Counted from the first letter of the stretch, positions 1-8,607 are shown. The stretch: DNA of 64,000 nucleotides from an uncultured Bacteroidales bacterium (GCA_905234645.1 CAJOIS010000009.1:1-64000), one strand, 5' to 3'. A program made the numbers and translations. The notes: generated by a model from the sequence alone, not told the origin.

Positions 1-98
1 TCGCGCACGATTTCCTCAACGGTATAAGGCACATTGGGATTCTGTTCCTTGGTGACTTCTGCGCCGCAGATGGCGGCAGTGATGATCAGTTTATCCAT
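1..98 (-). CDS. kce: 3-keto-5-aminohexanoate cleavage enzyme, N-terminal fragment cut by window edge
   Basis: Reverse-strand translation MDKLIITAAICGAEVTKEQNPNVPYTVEEIVR resembles the BKACE/Kce N-terminus; adjacent to kal and atoD. Confidence 0.75.
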   Translation of the reverse strand, partial: MDKLIITAAICGAEVTKEQNPNVPYTVEEIVR

Positions 99-186
99 TG
101 TTTAGATTTCAAGATTTGTTATTTCAAGATTTTTTGACGCGGGACTTCGGAACTCGAGACGCGGGACTTTTCTTGTCGTCGCTTCG

Positions 187-217
187 CGTCATTGCGAGGA
201 ACGAAGCAATCCAGACA
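187..217. repeat. Dispersed intergenic repeat CGTCATTGCGAGGAACGAAGCAATCCAGACA, copy 1
   Basis: 31-nt sequence recurs at 661-691 with one mismatch. Confidence 0.85.
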
Positions 218-219
218 TC

Positions 220-609
220 TTACTTTTTACGTTGGCAGTCTTTCGGCGTCACGCAGGTACCTGAAGCACGGCAAACCAGGATGGGCTCATCCAGTTCGTC
301 GGCGGCCGACGGGGAAATGTCGGGGCGAGCCACGGCCACCTTGCGGGCCTCAAACATCATGTGGCGCGAGGTGTTGCCTTCGCGGTCGATCCAACCTTCG
401 GCTTCGATGAAGTCGCCTGCATAGACAGGGGCCTTGAATTCAATCATGTCGTATGCGCAGAAGAGGCCCTCGTCGCCGTCGCGCATAATCAAAAGTTCGG
501 TAGCCACGTCACCAAAGAGGTGAACCATGTGGGCGCCGTCAACCAAATTGCCACCGTAGTGGGCATCCTTTGCGCTCATGCGCAGTCTGATCTTTGTTCT
601 GTATTCCAT
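220..609 (-). CDS. kal: 3-aminobutyryl-CoA ammonia-lyase (hotdog fold)
   Basis: [42 protein letters not shown]...; context between atoD and kce. Confidence 0.8.
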   Translation of the reverse strand: MEYRTKIRLRMSAKDAHYGGNLVDGAHMVHLFGDVATELLIMRDGDEGLFCAYDMIEFKAPVYAGDFIEAEGWIDREGNTSRHMMFEARKVAVARPDISPSAADELDEPILVCRASGTCVTPKDCQRKK

Positions 610-660
610 ATTTGTTAGTTGTTCAGTTGTTAGTTATTCAGTTGTTCAGTTGTCGCTTTG

Positions 661-691
661 CGTCATTGCGAGGAGCGAAGCAATCCAGACA
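661..691. repeat. Dispersed intergenic repeat, copy 2
   Basis: CGTCATTGCGAGGAGCGAAGCAATCCAGACA, 30/31 identical to 187-217. Confidence 0.85.
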
Positions 692-703
692 ACCAGTTAT
701 CAA

Positions 704-1354
704 TTATTTTTCCACATAAATAGCATCGACATAAATACCAGAGGCATGCACGCACTCGGGCTTGATCTCGCCGACCTTCACCAGCTTTTCAGCTTCGACG
801 ACGACATAGTCGGCGGCGGTGGCCATCAGCGGGTTGAAGTTGTTGGTCGTGCCCAGGAACACCATGTTGCCGAACTCGTCGACGATGTTGGCGCGCAGGA
901 AAGCGATGTCGGCCTTCAAGGGCTTCTCAAGGAGGTAGTCCTTGCCGTCCACGTTCACGATTTGCTTGCCATCGGCCATGATGGTGCCAAGACCCGTGGG
1001 AGTCAAAACGCCACCGAGACCTGCACCGTAGGCGCGGATGCGCTCTGCGAGGGTGCCTTGGGGAACGTATTCCACGATAAGGGTGCCTTCGTTCTTCTGG
1101 ATGGCGGTCTGCTTGTTTGTGCCGGTGTGCGACACGATGGCTTTCTTCACCTGATGGTTGCTGACCAGTTTGCCGTGGGCCACTTCATCGTAGGCCGTGT
1201 CGTTGGCAATGATAGTGAGGTCTTTAACGCCTTTTGCAACAATAGCGTCAATGATTTGCGTGGCGCTTCCAACACCGAGGAAGCCGCCAAACATAATCGT
1301 CATGCCGTCGTGAACTCTCTCGACGGCCTGCTCTAATGTAATCTGCTTGTTCAT
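704..1354 (-). CDS. atoD: CoA transferase subunit A (acetoacetate/butyrate type)
   Basis: MNKQITLEQAVERVHDGMTIMFGGFLGVGSATQIIDAIVAKG... typical CoA-transferase A start. Confidence 0.85.
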   Translation of the reverse strand: MNKQITLEQAVERVHDGMTIMFGGFLGVGSATQIIDAIVAKGVKDLTIIANDTAYDEVAHGKLVSNHQVKKAIVSHTGTNKQTAIQKNEGTLIVEYVPQGTLAERIRAYGAGLGGVLTPTGLGTIMADGKQIVNVDGKDYLLEKPLKADIAFLRANIVDEFGNMVFLGTTNNFNPLMATAADYVVVEAEKLVKVGEIKPECVHASGIYVDAIYVEK

Positions 1355-1500
1355 AATTTGTTATGTTTTGAAATTTAAAATTGATGATTCTTATAAAGCG
1401 TGCAAATTTACTGCGTTTCCGCGCACTTTCCAAATAATTAATTATTTATTTTTTAAAGAGGTGGATAAGCGTAATAGTTACAGCGGATTGCATAAAAAGA

Positions 1501-1528
1501 AAAAGCCGCTGAACATTCAGCGGCTTTT
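1501..1528. terminator. Bidirectional hairpin terminator
   Basis: AAAAGCCGCTGAACATTCAGCGGCTTTT. Confidence 0.8.
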
Positions 1529-1574
1529 CCAATATTTATTCCTATGTGAGTTGTTGAACCCACAGAAAAACTAA

Positions 1575-2855
1575 TCACTTTTTCACAATCGTGAAACTCC
1601 TATCATCCACAGGCTCAATGACATATCCAGGATTCAATGAGATTTTCGCATCACAATGGTTTTCGGAATAAGGTATGATGAAGTATGACCAATTATTGGC
1701 TCTAATGATGCCGTTTTTAACGTCGATGGTGCCAAAATCACCTTTTAATTGCATGGTCTTGTAGATGACTCCAATGCTGTCGTATGCAACCAAACGCTCA
1801 TTCGGGTCGAAGCCAAAATTGACATTGTTATTGGGAATTACCAGCCATTTGGATTCTGAAAAAACAGCCCTCAATGCAGCATCTTTTTTGTCACGCGCTT
1901 CGAGGCGAATTCTTTCTTTGTCAAGATATTCTTTTACATTGTAACATTCTGATATTCTTTCTATTTCAGTATCATCAACCGTATCTGGAACTATAGTCAC
2001 CGTTGAGATTAGATCGGGGATGGTCTGGCCTGAACAAATACTTTTTCTCCATTCAGGAGCCAAATCATCCAATAGAAGTCCGTAAGCGGGTCCGGAAAGA
2101 TAAGCGAATGAGTTACTAAAGCCAGTGTTATCCATTCCTTTCATGATGGCAGCAGCAACCAAACCTTTCCTAATTGCCTCATTATCATCGTTCAAAGGCA
2201 AAAGTTTGAAAGCCGTATATTCCGCCATGCCTTCGTGGCACTCAAATTGGTTCTCATTTCCATTGGGGAACATGGTTTGGCGCATTTTACGTACCGTCAT
2301 GGCATCGCGCAAACCCTCTGAAAGGTCTTTGGAATCGTCTTGCAGCAATGTCTTCAAAATGCTCAACTCGAGTTTCAGCAACAGTTCACCCTCCGCTTCA
2401 TCAAGATGCTGATTGAAAGACCCGCAAGCGGGCAAACCGATTTTCTCTTGAATGCGATGCCAACTCTCATGAATCAAAAGATGCGTATTGGTCAGCAAAT
2501 CTCGGTCGCCATCCCATATCACACAAGTCCAAATTTCACCGCAATAATTTATTGCTGTATTGGCAATTATGATGTCCTCTGGAAGTTGCCCGAAAAACAA
2601 GTTTCCTTTTTGCTCAAATGAATTCTCCTTGTTTTGCTGATTGGCAACGAGATTCCGCGTTTGCACATCAACAAACATCGTCGGACCATATAATGCTTTG
2701 CCCCACAATTTGCCGTTGTCCGAATCGGAAACCTTTTTCAAGTTCTCAAAACACGGAGCGGCTTTTTCCATTGGTTTGGAATTGGATTGTGAGCAAGAAA
2801 TACTTGAAACGCAGAGAATAAGCACTAAAACTAAACTATAAAAACTCTTTTTCAT
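1575..2855 (-). CDS. Lipoprotein with HExxH motif, possible zinc metallopeptidase
   Basis: Lipobox-like LCVSSISCSQ; HESWH within LLIHESWHRIQEKIG. Confidence 0.6.
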   Translation of the reverse strand: MKKSFYSLVLVLILCVSSISCSQSNSKPMEKAAPCFENLKKVSDSDNGKLWGKALYGPTMFVDVQTRNLVANQQNKENSFEQKGNLFFGQLPEDIIIANTAINYCGEIWTCVIWDGDRDLLTNTHLLIHESWHRIQEKIGLPACGSFNQHLDEAEGELLLKLELSILKTLLQDDSKDLSEGLRDAMTVRKMRQTMFPNGNENQFECHEGMAEYTAFKLLPLNDDNEAIRKGLVAAAIMKGMDNTGFSNSFAYLSGPAYGLLLDDLAPEWRKSICSGQTIPDLISTVTIVPDTVDDTEIERISECYNVKEYLDKERIRLEARDKKDAALRAVFSESKWLVIPNNNVNFGFDPNERLVAYDSIGVIYKTMQLKGDFGTIDVKNGIIRANNWSYFIIPYSENHCDAKISLNPGYVIEPVDDRSFTIVKK

Positions 2856-3011
2856 ATCGGATAATGTTTGTATGATTTATGGTAATACGGAGAAAAAGCG
2901 AAAAAGTTACATTAAATGCAAAAAAAAGTTGCTATTGGTGAATTTTTGCCACAAATCACTGCCAAAGCGGTTCCTGCCGCCAGCCTTTCGGATTGTTGTC
3001 ACCTACACCAA

Positions 3012-3236
3012 TTACTTTGGCAAGTTTTTTCCGTCTATCTCCTCCTCCAAAACATCATAAACATAAGCAGGGCTTTGGAAATAAAGACCAGTATCCAGAT
3101 TATTGATGGCGTTGTATGTCTTTGAATTATAGACAATATCCATGGCCTCGCGCATGGTGAGTGAACGCTCTTCCATCAACCGCGCAATCAATTCGCGGGT
3201 CAATGTTTCAACCATGAATGTTTCTTTCCCGTTCAT
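3012..3236 (-). CDS. Small protein, third member of DUF3791/DUF3990 module
   Basis: ORF starts inside ATGA overlapping the stop of the upstream ORF (3233-3236). Confidence 0.7.
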   Translation of the reverse strand: MNGKETFMVETLTRELIARLMEERSLTMREAMDIVYNSKTYNAINNLDTGLYFQSPAYVYDVLEEEIDGKNLPK

Positions 3237-3703
3237 ATCTTCTGCAACAAATTGATTGCCTTTTGGGTGGCAAATAAATACTGTATCGTAACCGTATGAT
3301 ACTTAATCTCTTCCAAAAATTGTTCCTCGGAAATGATGCCTTCCTCCACACGACGGATTTGATAGCCAACCACATCATCGGCAATGGGACCAATTACGAT
3401 GTCATAGTCGTGTGCTTGAATCCGAGTGCGATTCTTACGATTGTTCAACACAAAACGAGCCCAGTCAAGCGTATAACCGTCAAAACGAAGAGTGTTGGCC
3501 TTTGTCAATGCATCATCATCCACAAAATACTTATAGACAATCACTTCGCCTTCCCCGAACTGCTCAAATTTGCGATCTGCCTGGCGGTGTGCCACTTGCT
3601 CGTCGGGAGTAAGGTAAAACCCCAACCCAAAATCCTTCCCAACACGACTTTGGGAAAGGTCGATGTTTTCGATGACTGCGTTTGTGCCATGATAGAGAAT
3701 CAT
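3233..3703 (-). CDS. DUF3990 family protein (ADP-ribosyltransferase-like fold)
   Basis: MILYHGTNAVIENIDLSQSRVGKDFGLGFYLTPDEQVAHRQA...; YHGT and GLGFYLT motifs. Confidence 0.75.
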   Translation of the reverse strand: MILYHGTNAVIENIDLSQSRVGKDFGLGFYLTPDEQVAHRQADRKFEQFGEGEVIVYKYFVDDDALTKANTLRFDGYTLDWARFVLNNRKNRTRIQAHDYDIVIGPIADDVVGYQIRRVEEGIISEEQFLEEIKYHTVTIQYLFATQKAINLLQKI

Positions 3704-3924
3704 GCCAAAGTCCCTCCCATCCGTTTGCAATACGCAGTCAAGTCCTCTACCGTGTTCTCAAAGGAAAAGGTGTGTTCCACATCATAGAACTCATCCACAA
3801 AATCGAGGCCTTTGTATTGCTGAAGATACCGATAGGCCTGCTGTGTGGAGATTTGGTGCGCCGTGGCAAACTCTGTTATCAGAGCCACGATGTAATTAAT
3901 CTTGTCTATGATTGACTTGCTCAT
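3700..3924 (-). CDS. DUF3791 family protein
   Basis: MSKSIIDKINYIVALITEFATAHQISTQQAYRYLQQYKGLDFVDEFYDVEHTFSFENTVEDL...; ATGA overlap with next gene. Confidence 0.75.
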   Translation of the reverse strand: MSKSIIDKINYIVALITEFATAHQISTQQAYRYLQQYKGLDFVDEFYDVEHTFSFENTVEDLTAYCKRMGGTLA

Positions 3925-3986
3925 AAGTGTTTTTCTTTGCTGCAAAAATACACATTTTTGGAAAAAGAACCATAATCTAACAAAAG

Positions 3987-4016
3987 AAAAAGTCGCCGAT
4001 AATTCAGCGACTTTTT
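3987..4016. terminator. Hairpin terminator
   Basis: AAAAAGTCGC cgataattca GCGACTTTTT. Confidence 0.75.
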
Positions 4017-4037
4017 CGATTCTTTGTTCCGTTCCGG

Positions 4038-4223
4038 TCAGTTGTTCATGAAAGCAACTTGACCCATCAGCCCGGTGTTCATCGACTCGTAGGCGGCGGC
4101 GTAGTCGAACAGGTAGCGCAATACGTTGCGGCTGGGTTGCTGTTGCTCGCTCTCCCTACGGAAAACCTCCTTGATTTGTGATACCAACACGGATGAGGGG
4201 TAAGAGGTGTAACTATTTGTCAT
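4038..4223 (-). CDS. Small hypothetical protein downstream of ECF sigma factor
   Basis: 61-aa ORF co-directional with the sigma factor. Confidence 0.5.
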   Translation of the reverse strand: MTNSYTSYPSSVLVSQIKEVFRRESEQQQPSRNVLRYLFDYAAAYESMNTGLMGQVAFMNN

Positions 4224-4311
4224 AGGCGTGTTTTAGGTTTGACTTTTGACCTAATAACGCAGACAATTGGGGATTATTATTTTGCCGTGAAAAAAAAAGT
4301 TTATTTTGCTA

Positions 4312-4407
4312 TTGGCCTCTGGCTGTTGGCTATTGGCAACTTCATATAAATGGGGGACTCCCATCAATGTGAAGCTGCCAGAAGCCAGAAGCCAACGGCC
4401 AGAAGCC
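4312..4407. repeat. Imperfect self-complementary intergenic element (GGCTGTTGGC/GAAGCCAGAAGCCAAC type)
   Basis: Arms GGCAACTTCA (4335-4344) and TGAAGCTGCC (4370-4379), plus outer TTGGC/GCCAG-rich arms. Confidence 0.6.
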
Positions 4408-4409
4408 GA

Positions 4410-4963
4410 CTAATACGTCAGCGTCATATTATTGGCCACCATCATCTTGCGCAAGTTGATCAAGGCGTAGCGCATGCGGCCCAAGGCGGTGTTGATGCTC
4501 ACGTTGGTGATGTCGGCGATGTCCTTGAAGCTCATGTCGTCGAAGATGCGCATACGAAGCACTTCGCGCTGCTCGTCGGGCAGGAAGGCGATCATCCTGT
4601 GGAGGTCGGAGTGCACCTGATCCACAATCATGCCCTGCTCCACCGAGGCGTCGGTAATCGGCACGTTGTCGATGTAGTTGTAGTCCTCGCTCGACGACTC
4701 CACCGTGGGGATGCGGTTCTCCTTGCGGAAGTGGTCGATGACGAGGTTGTGCGCGATGCGCATGGCGAACTGCTGACGGTCTGGATGACCTTGACGAAAG
4801 TGTCCTGAAAGACATCGTCAGCCAACTGCTTGTCTTTCACAAGCGTGAGTATGTAGGAATAAACTTGTTTCTGGTATCTACCAATCAATAATTCAAAACT
4901 ATGAACGTCGCCATCCTGGTAGCGTTCAATCAGTTCTTTGTCGCTTTTCACTATGTTGGACAT
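4410..4963 (-). pseudogene. ECF RNA polymerase sigma factor, frame disrupted
   Basis: N-terminal part (...ADDVFQDTFVKVIQTV) and C-terminal part (MRIAHNLVIDHFRKENR...LGRMRYALINLRKM) lie in different frames around 4770-4790. Confidence 0.8.
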
Positions 4964-5286
4964 CGGGTCCCCCTTTCTTTGTGCACTCAACGTAAGTGCT
5001 TGTTAATAAAGGGTATAGATCTTTCGATAGCGTCCTATGGATTGGTTAGTGAATAATTACACCGCAAAGATACGGCTTTTTTGGAAAAAGCAAGAAAAAA
5101 TGAGAATTTTTTTCGTGGGAGGGCAATAATTTTACTTTCGTTTATTTCATTTTCTTGCTAGATTTTTTCCTCCATATTCACATTTTTTACGAATTGGGTG
5201 CCAAATTTTGTGCAAACATTTTGTCAATCGCGATGCAAAAGTAGACAGAAAGTGTCTCCTTTTGCTTCTTGATTGCAATTAAAAAT

Positions 5287-5437
5287 GCAACGAATTTTGT
5301 AAATAACGCAACGAGTTTTGCAACGTCTATTTGTTTGAAACGAATGCAATCGGTTGAAAAATAATTACTTACATAAATTCATGATTGTTGTTTTTGCAAC
5401 GAGTTCAGCAAAAATGCAACGAATTCTACAACGAAAT
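5287..5437. repeat. Cluster of GCAACGARTT motifs
   Basis: GCAACGAATTTTG 5287, GCAACGAGTTTTG 5308, GCAACGTCTA 5320, GCAACGAGTTCAG 5396, GCAACGAATTCTA 5416, ACAACGAAAT 5428. Confidence 0.7.
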
Positions 5438-5507
5438 ATAAAAATGGCCCATAACGGAAAGCCGTTTAATGAGCCAATAAATTCAAATACCATTGTCTGT
5501 TCAGATC

Positions 5508-5894
5508 CTAATCATCATAGTCATCATCTAAACCTCCTCGAATTATTTGATTGCGTTGAGCTAGGATTTTAGCCTCACGAATTGCATTGAGTTCTGCACG
5601 TGTCATGTGGCGGGTCGATGCTATCCAAGCGTCAATTTCCGATTTCTTGAACTTCACGCGACGGGTTTCGTCGTCCTTGTAGAAAGGGATGTAACCGAGA
5701 CGTTTCCAACGACGGACGGTTTGATGCGATGGATGGTCGGGATGGTAAGCGCAGAATTCCTCAATAGTAAGGTAAGGATCTTTGTTGACACCCATCTCAA
5801 GGATGTCTTTGCACATGGATTTGATTTCCGCCAATTCATCCAAAATCTTGGAGACAGCTTGCGGAAGCTGATCAAAAGTGATTGTGTCTAACAT
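5508..5894 (-). CDS. Helix-turn-helix (excisionase/MerR-like) DNA-binding protein
   Basis: YLTIEEFCAYHPDHPSHQTVRRWKRLGYIPFYKDDETRRVKFKKSEIDAW pattern. Confidence 0.7.
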   Translation of the reverse strand: MLDTITFDQLPQAVSKILDELAEIKSMCKDILEMGVNKDPYLTIEEFCAYHPDHPSHQTVRRWKRLGYIPFYKDDETRRVKFKKSEIDAWIASTRHMTRAELNAIREAKILAQRNQIIRGGLDDDYDD

Positions 5895-6029
5895 AGTACT
5901 TAAGTTTAGATTCCGCAAAAATAACTATCGGATTCGCAAGATTTTAAATTTTCAACGGTTTCATTTTGAAATCCGCAAAGGCTCACAAATTTTGCAAATA
6001 TTTGTGAGTGATTTATGTTTTTCCAAAAC

Positions 6030-6830
6030 CTACACAACCAAATTCTTCTTCGGGTCAAATCCATTAGCAATGTGTTCTCCGTACGAGACATATCCTAACT
6101 GGTTGGAGGTGATTTTGGTTTTCCCTATCTGCGCGTCGATGTTGCGATGCGAGTGGCCGTAGATCCAGTAGTCAATTCCAGAATCTGCGATATAGTCGCC
6201 TAACTCCACCGTAAAGGCGCCGTTGATTTCACTACCTCGAAACTCTTCTGCTGTGCAGCGTTGGGTCGGCACATGGTGGGTAAGCACAATCTTCTTTGTT
6301 GCCTTGCTTTCAGCAACCGCCTGTTTTATAAATCGCAGACACTTCTCATGCTCTTGGTTGAAATTGTACGAATTGAGTCGATGCCCCTCATATTTTATCC
6401 GATAGAAATCGCTCACTCCATGTTCGGTGATATAGGAATAACAGGGTTCAATGTACGACCAAAGCGTGGAGACTATGATGTCGACATTATCAAGATGAAC
6501 CACAGCGTTATAGTATGCATGGATGTTGGGACGGATCTCTTTGCAATAGCCGTCCGGCATATTGGCGAGGTCATAATAACCGTAGAAATCATGGTTGCCG
6601 AAGCAGACAATGACTTGCTTATAATGTTCGGCCGCCCAATCCCAAAAAGAATAACGGGAATATGTATACTGCCCAGATTTGGGTGTGTCAAGATAGGCTG
6701 TGTCGCCGGCGATGAGCAAGATGTCTCCGGTCACTTCCAATGGATGCTCTTCTATCCAAGACCTGTTCTGTGGAAATTCCAAATGAAGATCGGAAACATA
6801 TTGTATTCTTAATAATGTGGACAATTCCAT
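6030..6830 (-). CDS. Calcineurin-like metallophosphoesterase
   Basis: SDLHLE, AGDTAYL, GNHDFYG, HHVPTQ, YGHSH motifs. Confidence 0.85.
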   Translation of the reverse strand: MELSTLLRIQYVSDLHLEFPQNRSWIEEHPLEVTGDILLIAGDTAYLDTPKSGQYTYSRYSFWDWAAEHYKQVIVCFGNHDFYGYYDLANMPDGYCKEIRPNIHAYYNAVVHLDNVDIIVSTLWSYIEPCYSYITEHGVSDFYRIKYEGHRLNSYNFNQEHEKCLRFIKQAVAESKATKKIVLTHHVPTQRCTAEEFRGSEINGAFTVELGDYIADSGIDYWIYGHSHRNIDAQIGKTKITSNQLGYVSYGEHIANGFDPKKNLVV

Positions 6831-6926
6831 ATTGCTAATTATCAAATATTTACATCTGTATATTCACGATCCACAAATTGTGAATCTATCGTCAGAATAA
6901 CCTAATCTTCCACGTTAATCAACAGA

Positions 6927-8351
6927 CTATTCGGCTGACAGTTGACGAGCCGCCATTCGGTTCACTGCATTGATATCCAATTGCGGCCAGTCCACATCTT
7001 CAGTGTCATCGAATTCCAGCAGGAAACCCATATATAAAGGGAGCGTCAGAAGCTGTCCCTCTCTACCCACATTGTAGTCGCCGAATTTGATGGCTTGATG
7101 GATGTGGTATTTCTCGGGCTTCTCCAAAACTGTGCGAATACTTTTGGCTTTGTTGGTCGTCGACTTCACTTCACAAGGGACACATTCCCCTTTTTGGCGA
7201 ATCAAAAAGTCCAATTCAAGGCCGCTGTCTTTGTGATAATAATAGAGGTTCTGGCCTTTTTTGTGCAGAAAATCTGCCATAATCCCTTCGAAGATAGCCC
7301 CTTTATAGCCAAACAGCCGGCCTTGCAGCACGTCGGCACGGGTTCCGAAATCCAACATGGCCATCAAAATTCCAATGTCGGTAAGATAAACCTTGAACAC
7401 ATCGCTTTTGGCGTTCCCGTTCAGAGGCAATTCGGGCTGTGTAGTATTGTAGCAGCGGTGAATGATTCCGGCATCTTCCAACCATTGCAAGCTTCCGGCA
7501 AATTGCGAAGCCCGACCTCCTTTCCTGACCATGGAATACTGGAATTTCTTGTTTTCTTTTGCCAACTGGGCAGGAATGGACTCAAAACACTCACGGATAT
7601 GTGGCTTGTCCTCATCATCGGCATATTTTACCATATCATCTTTGTACTCGTCGATGATGGAATCATAAACCTTGGCGACTTCCCCTATATGATTGGTCTC
7701 AAAAAAACAATTGACGGCAGCGGGCAATCCTCCAACAATGATGTAACGATAAAACAACTGCTTGAAAGCATAATGTATGCCTTCTGGAACAGGCTTCTCT
7801 TCCTGATAGCATTTGCGGACCGCCACAATAGCTTCTTGACTGATACCATTCGCCCACAGGAACTCCTCAAAGTCTAACGGATACATGGTTACGATGGTTT
7901 CATAGCCCACTGGAATAGAGTTTTTCCCAAGATGCTCATTCTTTTTCTTTCGTTTTCGTTCCCCATAGCCTTTGACGCCTAAGAGCGAACCTGTGGCGAT
8001 AACATCGTATCGGCCATCCAACTTGAATGACTTCAGCGATGTTCGGGCATCAGGACAATCCTGGATTTCATCCAAAATAATACAAGTTTTTCCAGGAACA
8101 AATTTAGCCTCGGGCATCAAAGTGGAAAGGTTCATCAGGATAGCATCCACCTTTTTGACTCCTTGAAATGCGGTTGCCTTATCTGGTTCAAGAAGAAAGT
8201 TGATATATACGACATGATCATAATGCGTCTGCGCAAACTGTTGGACAATAAAAGTCTTTCCACATTGTCGGATTCCCTTGATAACAAGTGGGTTGTGTTG
8301 TTTTTCTTCCTTCCATTGAAGCAGTGTATTCTCAATTTTTCGTTTCAGCAT
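6927..8351 (-). CDS. AAA ATPase, DUF4143 type
   Basis: VIKGIRQCGKTFIVQQFA P-loop, CIILDEIQDCPDA, C-terminal DUF4143/nuclease-like LDFLIRQKGECVPCEVKS. Confidence 0.85.
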   Translation of the reverse strand: MLKRKIENTLLQWKEEKQHNPLVIKGIRQCGKTFIVQQFAQTHYDHVVYINFLLEPDKATAFQGVKKVDAILMNLSTLMPEAKFVPGKTCIILDEIQDCPDARTSLKSFKLDGRYDVIATGSLLGVKGYGERKRKKKNEHLGKNSIPVGYETIVTMYPLDFEEFLWANGISQEAIVAVRKCYQEEKPVPEGIHYAFKQLFYRYIIVGGLPAAVNCFFETNHIGEVAKVYDSIIDEYKDDMVKYADDEDKPHIRECFESIPAQLAKENKKFQYSMVRKGGRASQFAGSLQWLEDAGIIHRCYNTTQPELPLNGNAKSDVFKVYLTDIGILMAMLDFGTRADVLQGRLFGYKGAIFEGIMADFLHKKGQNLYYYHKDSGLELDFLIRQKGECVPCEVKSTTNKAKSIRTVLEKPEKYHIHQAIKFGDYNVGREGQLLTLPLYMGFLLEFDDTEDVDWPQLDINAVNRMAARQLSAE

Positions 8352-8377
8352 AGCAGTGGTTTTACCATTTTATGGGG

Positions 8378-8385
8378 CAAAAATA
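8378..8385 (-). promoter_or_regulatory. Putative Bacteroidota -7 box TATTTTTG for DUF4143 ATPase
   Basis: Plus-strand CAAAAATA upstream of 8351; matches TAnnTTTG. Confidence 0.5.
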
Positions 8386-8510
8386 CACTTTTTCCAACGA
8401 ATAATTCCATTTTCTTACACTTTTTCAAACGAATATTTTCAAATCATTACACTTTTTTAAACGAATTGTTCGATATTCTTACAGTTTTTTAAACGAATAC
8501 TTCAATTAAA
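8383..8510. repeat. Four tandem 32-bp repeats upstream of DUF4143 ATPase
   Basis: Unit starts 8383, 8415, 8447, 8479; consensus TTACACTTTTTyAAACGAATa... Confidence 0.95.
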
Positions 8511-8519
8511 ATGATTATT

Positions 8520-8553
8520 CTGCGAAGTTTTGACTTGATAGGTCATTTCGCAG
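8520..8553. promoter_or_regulatory. Dyad-symmetric element upstream of uvrA
   Basis: CTGCGAA gttt TGAC ttgatag GTCA t TTCGCAG. Confidence 0.5.
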
Positions 8554-8578
8554 GCGTGGTCAGTATATGAAAAAAACG

Positions 8579-8586
8579 TACCTTTG
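8579..8586 (+). promoter_or_regulatory. Putative -7 box TACCTTTG upstream of uvrA
   Basis: Matches Bacteroidota TAnnTTTG. Confidence 0.55.
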
Positions 8587-8607
8587 CAGGTTCAAATTTT
8601 CCGAACC

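Noticed and set aside
578-1336. 252-aa plus-strand ORF overlapping atoD
   Set aside because: Antisense to atoD and reads through an intergenic repeat; no recognisable family.
6863-6885. ATTCAC...GTGAAT inverted repeat downstream of the first ATPase
   Set aside because: Short 6-bp arms in AT-rich DNA; could easily be chance.
8383-8510. Possible CRISPR array (about 32-bp periodicity)
   Set aside because: Units are directly contiguous with conserved cores and no unique spacers between longer repeats; no cas genes nearby.
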